Positions 35,618 through 45,800 of a stretch of DNA of 64,000 nucleotides are shown one piece after another (position 1 is the stretch's first letter; each line of letters opens with the position of its first letter). The translations under genes were made by a program, and so were the position numbers. The notes under the pieces are model-generated. The model ran no database searches and was not told where the DNA came from. It saw only the letters and a list, made by a program, of their open reading frames with translations. Source of the DNA: Flavobacterium ginsengisoli (GTDB lineage: Bacteria; Bacteroidota; Bacteroidia; Flavobacteriales; Flavobacteriaceae). Location of the stretch: assembly GCF_029625315.1 (NCBI RefSeq), contig NZ_CP121110.1, positions 4,694,501-4,758,500 of the forward strand, given 5' to 3'.

Positions 35618-36897
35618 ATGAAAACTAACCCAAATAAAAAGAACTCTTTAAAACACGTTCTCTTTGGAAGCCTTATTGGTACCACAATCGAATTTTTTGA
35701 TTTTTATATTTATGCCAATGCAGCTGTATTGGTTTTTCCGCAATTATTTTTTCCTAGTTCAGATTCGACAATGGCGACTCTTGAATCTTTAGCGACTTTT
35801 TCTATTGCTTTTTTATCTCGTCCGTTAGGGTCTGCTTTTTTTGGACATTATGGAGATAAGATCGGGCGTAAGTTTACTCTTGTAGCGACTTTATTGACAA
35901 TGGGAATTTCGACAGTTACAATCGGATTTTTACCAAGTTATGCAAGTATTGGCGTAGCAAGCACCTTTATTATTAATGCTTTGCCGATTCGGACAAGGTG
36001 TAGGTTTAGGAGGAGAATGGGGAGGAGCTGTTTTATTGGCGATAGAAAATGCACCGCCAAATAAACGTGCGTGGTACGGAATGTTTCCACAATTAGGTGC
36101 TCCAATAGGATTGTTGCTTTCGGGAGGAACTTTTCTCCTGTTAACAGATTCCATGAGCAACGAAGATTTTATGAATTATGGTTGGAGAATTCCTTTTATT
36201 GCTAGTGCATTTTTGGTAATAATTGGTTTTTACATTAGAACTAAAATTACAGAAACACCTTCGTTTGAAAATGCTAAAAAACATGAAGAAGAAGTAAAAG
36301 TTCCGTTCTTGACTTTGGTAAAATCATATAAAAATCAATTGATTTTTGGAACATTTGCAAGCAATCACAACATTCTTGGTTTTCTATTTAATGACAGTAT
36401 TTACACTAAGTTGGGCAACTTCAGATTTAGGAATCGTTAAAAGAGACGGATTATTGATTCAATTATTCTCTGTATTGTTTTTTGCTCTTTTCATTCCAGT
36501 TTCGGCTGTTGTGGCAGATAAAATAGGTCGACGTAAAATGCTTATCGTAGCGACAGCGGCTATTGCTATTTTCGGATTCTTCTTTTCTTATTTTTTAAGT
36601 ATTGGAAATATTACGCAAGTAGCCATTTTTGCTTGCATCGGGATGTCGTTAATGGGTTTTACATATGGGCCTTTGGGAACTTTTTTATCTGAATTATTTC
36701 CAACGAATGTTCGTTATTCTGGTGCTTCGTTGACTTTCAATATGGCAGGAATTCTAGGAGCTGCTTTTGCGCCTATGATTGCAATTTATCTAGCTTCTAC
36801 ATATAGTGTGAGTTATGTTGGCTATTATTTAACTGCCGCAGCATTGATATCTTTAGTTTCGTTTATGGTTATTAGCAAAGACGAACATAAATTTTAA
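35618..36897 (+). CDS. MFS transporter, metabolite:H+ symporter (MHS) type (two frameshifts)
   Basis: Three frames form one 12-helix transporter of about 426 residues. Frame 1: LIGTTIEFFDFYIYA and FFGHYGDKIGRKFTL (MFS motif between helices 2 and 3). A break near 35986 leads into FGQGVGLGGEWGGAVLLAIE, typical of the MHS group (ProP, KgtP, ShiA-like). A second break near 36362, where TTTGCAAGCAATC should be TTTGCAGCAATC, leads into ITTFLVFYLMTVFTLSWA and then ADKIGRRKM. It should import an organic acid or betaine with H+; the substrate is unknown. All conserved loops are present, so the breaks are probably sequence errors. Confidence 0.85.
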
Positions 36898-36921
36898 GAA
36901 TCTCTTTTTAAAAATATTTGG

Positions 36922-36954
36922 AAGCAGTAATGTAAAAAATTACTGCTTTTTTTT
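36922..36954 (+). terminator. Terminator after the MFS gene
   Basis: AAGCAGTAAT pairs with ATTACTGCTT around a short A-rich loop, followed by TTTTTT. Confidence 0.85.
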
Positions 36955-36968
36955 GTTTGTTTAAAAAG

Positions 36969-36990
36969 TATTTAGATATTTGTCTAAATA
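36969..36990 (+). promoter_or_regulatory. Operator palindrome upstream of the ArsR-type gene
   Basis: The perfect inverted repeat TATTTAGA - six bases - TCTAAATA lies 10 bases before the ATG of the regulator and covers a near-consensus -7 element (GATATTTG). It is the most likely autoregulatory site of the ArsR/SdpR-like protein. Confidence 0.65.
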
Positions 36991-37000
36991 TATAAATGTA

Positions 37001-37255
37001 ATGAATGATATTTTTAAAGCATTAAATGATGCAACTAGAAGAGAGATTTTGGATCTTTTGAAAGAAAAAGATATGTCGGCAGGTGAAATTGCAGATGTTT
37101 TTAATATTTCAAAACCAAGTATTTCTCATCATTTAGATATTTTAAAACGAGCCGATTTAATTACGTTTGAGAAAAATGGACAGTTCATCATTTACTCCAT
37201 CAATACCACCATAATGGAAGATGTTCTGCAATGGATACTAACCTTTAAAAAATAA
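37001..37255 (+). CDS. ArsR-family autorepressor (SdpR-like)
   Basis: This winged-helix protein of 84 residues, MNDIFKALNDATRREILDLL, has the recognition helix region SAGEIADVFNISKPSISHHL and a wing near FEKNGQFIIYSI. There are no cysteine metal sites, which fits SdpR-type rather than metal-sensing ArsR members. I chose the ATG at 37001 over an upstream TTG (36980), because the latter lies within the operator. It is followed after 3 bases by an SdpI-like gene; in Bacillus, SdpR represses the sdpRI operon until SdpI, engaged by the toxin SdpC, sequesters it. No toxin gene is in the window. Confidence 0.88.
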   Translation: MNDIFKALNDATRREILDLLKEKDMSAGEIADVFNISKPSISHHLDILKRADLITFEKNGQFIIYSINTTIMEDVLQWILTFKK

Positions 37256-37258
37256 AAA

Positions 37259-37918
37259 ATGAAACTAGAATTTAAAAAAGAGCTTCCTCTAATTGGAATT
37301 GTTTTGATCCCTTTTATTTATTTAGGCACAGTTTGGAATAGTCTGCCAGAAATAGTACCTATTCATTGGAATTCTAAAGGAGAAATAGATGGTTGGGGAA
37401 ATAAATTTACTTTGATTGGAATGCTTTTTATACTTCCTGTTTTTACTTATTTAATTATGTCCGTCATTTCAAAGATTGACCCAAAGAAAAAGATGTCCTT
37501 GATGGGAGGAAAGCTATATCAGCTTAAATTTGTTTTGGTTCTTTTTATGTCAATTTTGGCTTTGTTTATTATTTATAGCACCAAGAGCCAATCTATTTCT
37601 ATTCCGAGTTTTATCTTTGTTTTAGTTGGAGCTTTATTCGTGATTTTGGGCAATTATTTTAAAGTAATTCAACCAAATTATTTTATTGGAATAAAAACAC
37701 CTTGGACACTAGAGAATCAAGAAGTCTGGAAAAAAACGCATTTATTTGCTGGAAAGCTTTGGTTTATCGCTGGTTTTATTATCATTGTCGGAAGCTTAAT
37801 TTTTGAAAGTTCTGCCTTTTCTAAAGTATTTTTGACAATTGTATTTGGTATAGCTATAATTCCTATTGTTTATTCTTACTTAAAGTATAGAAGCTTGAAA
37901 AAGAATGGAAGTTTATAG
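37259..37918 (+). CDS. SdpI-like membrane protein (DUF1648 plus SdpI)
   Basis: This 219-residue membrane protein has about six helices: DUF1648-like PEIVPIHWNSKGEIDGWGNK in the first loop, and the SdpI part with YFIGIKTPWTLENQEVWKKT, a highly characteristic motif. In Bacillus subtilis SdpI gives immunity to the SdpC toxin and binds SdpR. Here it forms a two-gene operon with the SdpR-like repressor, and its job may be envelope stress or immunity sensing. The function in Flavobacteria is not known. Confidence 0.9.
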   Translation: MKLEFKKELPLIGIVLIPFIYLGTVWNSLPEIVPIHWNSKGEIDGWGNKFTLIGMLFILPVFTYLIMSVISKIDPKKKMSLMGGKLYQLKFVLVLFMSILALFIIYSTKSQSISIPSFIFVLVGALFVILGNYFKVIQPNYFIGIKTPWTLENQEVWKKTHLFAGKLWFIAGFIIIVGSLIFESSAFSKVFLTIVFGIAIIPIVYSYLKYRSLKKNGSL

Positions 37919-37990
37919 ATTTATTAATTATGATAAAAGTAATAGTTGCCCTGACAGAATTGTTGATAGACTATGTCATGAGGTCTTAAT

Positions 37991-38028
37991 AAAAAAAGGT
38001 TCGTATTTTAAATACGAACCTTTTTTTA
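37991..38028. terminator. Bidirectional terminator between sdpI-like gene and T9SS cargo gene
   Basis: The perfect long stem AAAAAAAGGTTCGTATTT/AAATACGAACCTTTTTTT, with T-runs on both strands, serves the two convergent genes. Confidence 0.9.
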
Positions 38029-38040
38029 TTAGAGTTAAAA

Positions 38041-38812
38041 TTACCTTTTTAAAGAAAAGTGTCCTCTAAATTCTTTTCCATTAAATCTTGTAACCGTAAA
38101 CCAATAATCTGAAGAAGGTTCTTGATTTCCTAAGTAATTTCCGTCCCAAGAAGTATTTAATCTTAGTTCTTTTATGAGTTTTCCGTAGCGATCAAATATT
38201 CTAATAGATGAATTAGGAGCCAAATAATTAGGATCGATTGTCCAAGTATCATTGTGGCCATCACCATTTGGAGTAAAGAATTTTGGATAAGGAAGTTCTT
38301 CAACAAAATGAATGCATTCTGATATTGTAGCTCCAAGAATATCTACCGTTACAGGAATTCTGTCACTTTCGCAGCCGCTGATTGTTTGAGAAGCATAGTA
38401 AGTTATTCCATCTTCAAGAGAAGTTGATTCTGATAAGGGATTATTTGATGAAGTGCTTTCGTACCATTTTATATTTTGACCATCTATAGCAATATTACTG
38501 ATTTTGGCATTTTTTTGAATGCAAAATGATTGTGGCGAATCTGAAAATGGAATTGAAGTATCCTGAATTTTTACTGATACAGCAAATCTTTCACTTTCGC
38601 AGTTATTTACTGTTTGTGTTGCATAGTATATTCTGGTTTCTAATAAATTAGTTTCAGACAAAAGACTTCCATTAGTTGCAGAATCGTACCATTTTAAATC
38701 TGTTCCTTTTATATTAAGGTTCTCTAAAGTAGCAATTTGGTCAATACAGAATTGCTGACTACTATTACCGGTTGGTAAGGCAGTGTCATAAACGTGGACT
38801 AGAATTGGTACT
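38041..38812. repeat. Near-identical direct repeat, copy 1 (3' end of cargo gene)
   Basis: About 770 bases match 42117-42888 with only a few substitutions. It encodes the last two Ig-like repeats and the sorting domain. Confidence 0.9.
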
Positions 38813-41800
38813 CTATCACTTTCGCAACCAACAGTTTGTGAAGCATAATATGTTCTATTATCTTCCAATAATGCTGTATTTGATATAGGAGAAGCGGAAA
38901 AATTAGTATCGAACCATTTTATGTTTTGGCCTGTGATTTGAATGTCGTTAAGAGTCTTATTTTCTTTTTTGCAAAATGTCTGTTCTGTATTTGCATTTGG
39001 AACAGAAGGGGTATTAACGATTGAAACAGTGATACCAAATCTCGAACTTTCGCAATTGTTTTCTGTTTGAGAAGCGTAATAGGTTTGTCCGTTTTGTAGA
39101 GTGGTAGTTTCTGGCAGTAAAGAGCCATTTGTAGATGTGTCATACCATTTTATTGCGGCTCCAGTGATTTCTAGATTTACAATTGTTGGATTTTGTCCAG
39201 TACAAAAAGATTGTTTTGGATTTCCTGTTGGGGCTAAAGTATTTAGAATGTTAATAGTGACAGGAATTCTTTCGCTTTCGCATCCGCTTATAGTTTGTGA
39301 AGCATAATAAGTCGCTTTATCCTGAACTACAGTTGTAATTGGTACAAGTGTTCCTGCAGTTAGGTTACTGTACCATTTTATATTTTGCCCCGTTATATGA
39401 ACGTCGGTTAAAGTTGCATTTTGCTGAACACAGAAAGTTTGTGGAGAAGATGCGTTAGGTAATGGTTGTTGTGTAATTGTAACCGTTTGATTTTGAGTTG
39501 ATGTGTTGCCATTTCCATCATTGTAATTCCATACAATTGTGTAAGTTCCAGGCAAACTATAAGAAAGTGGATTTGTAGTTGTACCTGTAATTTGGCCAGC
39601 ACAGGTATCAGTAGCAGTTGGAATTGTGTTAATAATCGTATTGCAATCTCCTGTTATTTTGATAAGGGTGGCTAAATTAGGAATTGGAGGTTCTGTATCT
39701 CTAATCACTACATTAATTTTTTTAGTACCATCACAGCCACCAGTTCCAGTAATTAAGCGACTATACTCTCCTGAATTAGCTAATGATGTATTGGTAATCG
39801 TTGGATTTTGATCTGTTGATGTAAAACCATTTGGACCCGTCCAAGCATAATTAGTCCCTCCTGATGCTTTTAGTTCTAGAGTTGAGTTAGGACATAGTGG
39901 AGAATTTGAAGATACTTCTCGTGCTTTAATATTAGGGTCTTCATTAAATTTCATTAAGAAATAATTTTTATCTCCCAAGATATTAGATTGATAAGAGTTT
40001 GTATCGGCAATATCATCGTTGAAACTTGATAGTCCAGCTAAAAAAATAGAACCTTCAGAATCTAAAGCCATTTTTAAAGTGTTATCATTGCCAATATATG
40101 TTCCCCAAATAAAATTGCCTTCTGTAGTAAATTTGCCTGCATATCCGTAATGAGTTCTAATGCGATCTGGTTTGTAAGAACACGGAGTAGTTAGATTATA
40201 ATCAGTTTTAAAATCCATATTTCCACCTCCAATATAAAGAGAATTATTTTTAAAGATTATAGATGAAATATTAATGTCGCCTACATAAGTGCCCCATGTC
40301 CTTTGCCCAGAACTATTTAGTTTTGATAAAAAACCTTTGTAAAGATTAGAATTTGAGATTTCAAAAGTACCAGGTGTTGCAATATTATCAGAGCTATAGG
40401 TATAGCCGCCAATATAAATATTTTCGTCACTATCGATCTCGACAGATTCAATATTTTCCATTTGAGAACTACCACCATAATAACTTCCCCATACTCTTAT
40501 ACCATCTAATGAGAATTTACAAACATAACCTTCTCCTGGATATGTTGGATCTGGTTTTTCTTGAAAAACTCCAGACGTTGTCATATTGTTGGTACTATCA
40601 CTACCACCTGCAGCAACCAGATAAGAATCTGCAACGACAATAGTACTAAAATTATCTTTTCCATTGCCCCCAACATATGTACTCCAGATTAGATTACCAT
40701 CTTTATTATATTTTGTAATAAATGCATCAGTAGGTGCTGTGTATGGATTTGTCGAATTGCTAAGTTGATTTTGAAAATTGCTATTTTGTGCAATGTTTGT
40801 TTTGCTAGAAGTTGTGCCAACAATGTAAATATTATCATTATTATCGAGATCTAAGGCAGTTGCATAATCGCTGTCTTCACCTCCAAAATAAGTGCCCCAT
40901 TGTCTTACTCCATTACTATTAAACTTTACTAAGAAAGCATCTGAAAACCCTTTTAAATCTGGTTGAAAGGATCCGATAGTACTAATGTTTGTTTCTGACC
41001 ATGTATAGCCTGTAATTAAAACGTTATCTTGAGAATCGGTTTTTACTCCATTAACATAAATGGCTTGTGTACCGGCATAATAGGTTCCCCAAAGTCTATT
41101 CCCATTTTTATCAAACTTAAACAAAATGCCATTTGTAATTGAATTGACATAAGGGTGACTTCCGCTTGTTTGATGTGCTCCAGAAGTAGCATAAGAAGGA
41201 CTTTGAGATGTTGTAGATCCTGAAACATAGGCATTGCCAAGAGAATCAGTTGTTAAATCAGCTACCCACCAATTTGCACCAGAATTTCCAGTTTCATCTC
41301 CATAAAATGTTCCCCAAAGCCTAGTTGGGACAGGATCGATTACAACTTTTTTTCCAATCAAAAAATTTGCAGAACGAAATCCATAAACATTATTTTGTAA
41401 TTTTTGATACCCTATAGTAATCATCTTTTTATGCCCTTTTTCTTCAATCCAGCTTGCAGGAAGTGTTTCTTCCATTTTTCCAAAACGTACACTCATTTGG
41501 ATTTTATTATCAACTAGATCTGTTTTGGCCCCATTAAATTTCAATTTTATATCAGAAATTTTTCCTTTGGGATGAATGACAAAATTATATTCAACCGTTT
41601 TTTGAGAATCCTTAGGAATTGTAAAAACAACATCAATATTGGGATAAATATTTTTGTAGGTAACCTGTTTATATTGATGAACCTCTAAAACTCCTTCAGG
41701 TTTGTCTGGAACGTTATAATAATTGTCAAAATCAGAAGATTTTTGTTCCGTAATTAATTCAACTTTAGGATTAGAATTAACAAAATCAATATCGACCCTA

Positions 41801-42108
41801 TGAAAAACATATTCTAGATTAAATTCTTCTTTTTGATCTTTTTTTGGAATATGATAAAGCAATGTTTTTGCTGTTACTGAAGGAATGACAGGATTTTTTT
41901 TTACTTCATAAATATCATATGAAAATCCATTTTTTTTCAATTGAACATTTAATCCATTGGAATTAAGTAAATATAAAACGGAGGCGTTTGATTTTCCTTT
42001 TTGATCAACAATCTGACCTTTATTTTCTTTAAAACCTATTGATTGAGTTGTGTTTTGAGAGAATGCTAGAAAATGCCATAAAAGCAAAAAAGCGAAATAT
42101 TTTTTCAT
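38041..42108 (-). CDS. Large secreted protein with SBBP-type propeller, Ig-like repeats and T9SS type B sorting domain
   Basis: This 1355-residue protein has a signal peptide (FAFLLLWHFLAFSQ) and a DUF7948-like N-terminal domain (QSIGFKENKGQIVDQKGKSN). Next come about eight propeller blades of the SBBP kind (YVSGSTTS, LWGTYYAG, RQWGTYFGGEDSDYATALDL), residues about 260-720. An Ig-like CSS segment follows, then five repeats of the FCxxQNATL..GQNIKWY type (about 890-1260). The last 80 residues, with FFTPNGDGHNDTWTIDP and YWFTVTRFNGKEFRGHFSLKR-like ending, are the T9SS type B sorting domain. It is exported by T9SS and probably tethered at the surface. It lies 8 bases after the giant adhesin gene, in one operon. 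The last 250 residues are almost identical to that gene. Confidence 0.88.
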   Translation of the reverse strand: MKKYFAFLLLWHFLAFSQNTTQSIGFKENKGQIVDQKGKSNASVLYLLNSNGLNVQLKKNGFSYDIYEVKKNPVIPSVTAKTLLYHIPKKDQKEEFNLEYVFHRVDIDFVNSNPKVELITEQKSSDFDNYYNVPDKPEGVLEVHQYKQVTYKNIYPNIDVVFTIPKDSQKTVEYNFVIHPKGKISDIKLKFNGAKTDLVDNKIQMSVRFGKMEETLPASWIEEKGHKKMITIGYQKLQNNVYGFRSANFLIGKKVVIDPVPTRLWGTFYGDETGNSGANWWVADLTTDSLGNAYVSGSTTSQSPSYATSGAHQTSGSHPYVNSITNGILFKFDKNGNRLWGTYYAGTQAIYVNGVKTDSQDNVLITGYTWSETNISTIGSFQPDLKGFSDAFLVKFNSNGVRQWGTYFGGEDSDYATALDLDNNDNIYIVGTTSSKTNIAQNSNFQNQLSNSTNPYTAPTDAFITKYNKDGNLIWSTYVGGNGKDNFSTIVVADSYLVAAGGSDSTNNMTTSGVFQEKPDPTYPGEGYVCKFSLDGIRVWGSYYGGSSQMENIESVEIDSDENIYIGGYTYSSDNIATPGTFEISNSNLYKGFLSKLNSSGQRTWGTYVGDINISSIIFKNNSLYIGGGNMDFKTDYNLTTPCSYKPDRIRTHYGYAGKFTTEGNFIWGTYIGNDNTLKMALDSEGSIFLAGLSSFNDDIADTNSYQSNILGDKNYFLMKFNEDPNIKAREVSSNSPLCPNSTLELKASGGTNYAWTGPNGFTSTDQNPTITNTSLANSGEYSRLITGTGGCDGTKKINVVIRDTEPPIPNLATLIKITGDCNTIINTIPTATDTCAGQITGTTTNPLSYSLPGTYTIVWNYNDGNGNTSTQNQTVTITQQPLPNASSPQTFCVQQNATLTDVHITGQNIKWYSNLTAGTLVPITTVVQDKATYYASQTISGCESERIPVTINILNTLAPTGNPKQSFCTGQNPTIVNLEITGAAIKWYDTSTNGSLLPETTTLQNGQTYYASQTENNCESSRFGITVSIVNTPSVPNANTEQTFCKKENKTLNDIQITGQNIKWFDTNFSASPISNTALLEDNRTYYASQTVGCESDRVPILVHVYDTALPTGNSSQQFCIDQIATLENLNIKGTDLKWYDSATNGSLLSETNLLETRIYYATQTVNNCESERFAVSVKIQDTSIPFSDSPQSFCIQKNAKISNIAIDGQNIKWYESTSSNNPLSESTSLEDGITYYASQTISGCESDRIPVTVDILGATISECIHFVEELPYPKFFTPNGDGHNDTWTIDPNYLAPNSSIRIFDRYGKLIKELRLNTSWDGNYLGNQEPSSDYWFTVTRFNGKEFRGHFSLKR

Positions 42109-42116
42109 ATAATTTT

Positions 42117-42888
42117 TTATCTTTTTAAAGAAAAGTGTCCTCTAAATTCTTTTCCATTAAATCTTGTAACCGTAAACCAATAATCTGAAGAAGGTTCTTG
42201 ATTTCCTAAGTAATTTCCGTCCCAAGAATTATTTAATCTTAGTTCTTTTATGAGTTTTCCGTAGCGATCAAATATTCTAATAGATGAATTAGGAGCCAAA
42301 TAATTAGGATCGATTGTCCAAGTGTCATTATGGCCATCACCATTTGGAGTAAAGAATTTTGGATAAGGGAGTTCTTCAACAAAATGAATGCATTCTGATG
42401 TTGTAGCTCCAAGAATATTTATCGTTACAGGAATTCTGTCACTTTCGCAGCCGCTGATTGTTTGAGAAGCATAGTAAGTTATTCCATCTTCAAGAGAAGT
42501 TGATTCTGATAAAGGATTATTTGATGAAGTGCTTTCGTACCATTTTATATTTTGACCATCTATAGCAATATTACTGATTTTGGCATTTTTTTGAATGCAA
42601 AATGATTGTGGCGAATCTGAAAATGGAATTGAAGTATCCTGAATTTTTACTGATACAGCAAATCTTTCACTTTCGCAGTTATTTACTGTTTGTGTTGCAT
42701 AGTATATTCTGGTTTCTAATAAATTAGTTTCAGACAAAAGACTTCCATTAGTTGCGGAATCGTACCATTTTAAATCTGTTCCTTTTATATTAAGGTTCTC
42801 TAAAGTAGCAATTTGGTCAATACAGAATTGCTGACTACTCTTACCGGTTGGTAGGGCAGTGTCATAAACGTGGACTAGAATTGGTATT
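42117..42888. repeat. Near-identical direct repeat, copy 2 (3' end of adhesin gene)
   Basis: This copy lies in the same orientation, 4.08 kb from copy 1. Similarity drops sharply upstream of about 42888 at the start of the preceding Ig-like repeat. Confidence 0.9.
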
Positions 42889-45800
42889 CTATCGCTTTCA
42901 CATCCAACAGTTTGCGAAGCATAATAGGTTTTATTATTTTCCAACAAAGTAGTATTTGCCAGTGCGGCAGCAGAAAAAGCGGTGTCATACCATTTTATGT
43001 TTTGACCTGTCATTTGAATGTTGCTTAATTTTGCATTCTCATTTTTACAAAACTCTAGATTTCCATTTGCAGTTGGAGCTACTGGTGTGTTTATAATTGA
43101 GATTGTAACTGCCAATCTAGATCCTTCACAATTATTTTCTGTCTGAGAAGCATAATAAGTTTTTCCATTTTCTAGATTTGTGGTTTCTGCTAATAAAGAA
43201 CCATTGTTTAATGCGTTATACCATTTTATTGAAGTTCCCGTAATTTTAATAGTTGCTAAAGTTGCACTTTGTCCTGTACAAAATGTCTGATTTGCATCTC
43301 CAGAAGGAGCAGGAGTATCTTGAATTTTTATAGACACGGTAACTCTTTCGCTCTCACAGCCATTTATAGATTGCGAAGCATAATAAATCTTACCATTTTG
43401 AAGCAAAGTTGTATTGGACAAGAGAGATCCGTTTGTTAATGCGTCATACCATTTTATGTTTTGTCCTGCAATTGTAATTGAATTTAATGTCGCATTTTGT
43501 TGAATACAGAATGTTTGAGGGCTTACAAGAGTAGGCTTTGGAGTAAAATTTGTAAAAGGAGTTATAGTAACCGTGGTTGCATTTGAGATACAGCCCTTAT
43601 TATTTTTCACTTTAATAGAATAAGTTTTTGGGTCAAGATTTGATTTCACTGCAGTTGTAACCCAGCTATCACCATTATCAAAACTGTATTCTGATGCAAC
43701 ATCGGTAATTGTAATAGTACCTTTAGGATTATTGCAATCGGGCTGGATAGTTGTAAATGCAGGATTGCTCGGATAATCTGTTGGAGGATTAATGGTCGCA
43801 GATAATGGAGCAGACTCACAGCCACGACTATTTTTAACTCGAACCATGTAGGTTCCAGCAACTAAATTACCCGAATTTGGATTGGCTGAATAATTTTTAC
43901 CATTGTCAAAACTATATTGAGCGGCAGTACTTGTAATCGAAATTGAGCCAAATGGATTGCTGCAAGTAGTAGGTTGAGTAACATTTAAAGTTGGAATTGA
44001 GGGAGCATCTGGCGCTGCATTTATAGTTGCTTTATACGCAATAGATGGACAGCCATTTGTATATTTTATTCGGATAAAATAACTTCCAGGAGATAGACTG
44101 GCAGTATTGCTGTTGCTCCAATTAAGACCATCATCAAAACTATATTGATTTGCAACTGTAGTAACCATAATACTTCCAGTAGCCGAATTACAGCCCGTTG
44201 GTTCAGTAACTACAACTTGTGGCGCTTCGGGTATTACAGGTGCAGCTTGTATTGTCACAGGCACAGCAAGAGAAATACAACCAGATTTATTGATCATCAA
44301 ATTATAGGTTCCTGCAGATAAATTAGATTTTGTTTTAGATGTTCCAAATGTAATTCCGTTATCAAAACTATAGAGATCAGCAGCGGTATTAATTGTAATT
44401 GATCCTGTAAAATTGGTGCATGTGGGCTGAGTTGTTGTAAAAGCAGGAGCTGCAAGCGGTGATAATGGCGATATCGTGACTTTAGCAAGATCTGAAACAC
44501 AACCTACTGAATTTTTAATTTTTACAAAGTAAGTACCTGGAGATAGATCAGTTTTTGTATTAGAAAAAACATAAGTTAATCCATTGTCGTAACTATAAGT
44601 TGATGCATTTGTTGTAATGGTAATAGAACCTTTTGACGAGGTGCAATTTGGTTGTGTTGTAGTGAAATTTGGAGCCGCAATTGTAGTGCCAGAACTCAAG
44701 TTGGCAATAGTTGTTAATGATTCGCAACTATATGAATTTGTTTTGATTTTAATAATATATGTACCAGCTCCTACATTTACTTTCGTAGGACTCGTTGTCC
44801 AACTGTTTCCGTCATTGAAACTATAACTAATCGCGGGTGTTGTTATGGTAATGGTACCATCGGTTGCGCCACAAGAAGAAGGTTGAACTATCTTCACATC
44901 GGGTGCGGCAGGAATTGCAGGAGGAGTGTTTATATAAGTATAGCTACTAGAAGAGGTACAGCCTAAAGTATTTTTTATTATTACATTGTATGAGCCGTCA
45001 GCTAAATTTTTCTTTATAGGGTTTGTAGTCCAAGTTGTTCCTCCATCAAAACTATATTGGTCTGCAGTAGAATTTACGATTATAGTTCCTGTAGGATTAC
45101 TGCATGTAGGCTGAATAGAAGTTATATTTGGTGACGGTAGGTAATACTTGTATATGTAAACATATTGTGAATTTGATTTACAACCTGTTACATTTTTAAT
45201 AAGTACACTATAAGACGTATTTGCGGGATTTAATAAAATTGGATTTGTAGTCCAAGTGGTGCCTCCATCAAAACTATAACTGTCAGCAGGAGTTGTAACG
45301 GTAATGCTACCGTCGTTTCCGCAACTAGGTTGTACTACTTTTATGTTTGGATTGGGCAGATAATAAGGATTAATGTTTACTGATAAACCATAAGATTTAC
45401 AACCTGTCGCGTTTTTTATCATAATGTTATAATAACCAGAAGTGAGTCCAGAAAGAACAGGCTTAGTTGTCCAAGTATTACCATTGTCAAAACTATAAAA
45501 AGCAAGCAACTGTTGCAATAGTAATGCTTCCATTAACGCCGCATGTTGGCTGGATTACTGTAAAATCAGGGTTAGGCAAATAATATTGTTGTAAGTAAGC
45601 GTATGCGTTGTATGGGTTAGATGTGCAACCAGAGGCATTTTTTACTACCAAAGAATAAGAGTTTGGACTAAGATTAGTAAATAAAGGATTAGTACTCCAA
45701 GTTCTACCTCCATCGATACTGTATTGTGCTTCAGTTGAAGTAAAGTTTATGCTTCCTCCAGTTCCACAAGTAGGTTGTGTTATTTTGAAGGTAGGATTGG

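Noticed and set aside
37930..37989. Short ORF after the sdpI-like gene (19 codons)
   Set aside because: Too short, no promoter, no hydrophobic or peptide-toxin pattern strong enough to support a gene.
42117..45533. Two separate adhesin genes, split at about 45500
   Set aside because: The downstream part has no signal peptide, and both parts meet in the middle of one repeat; one base joins them.
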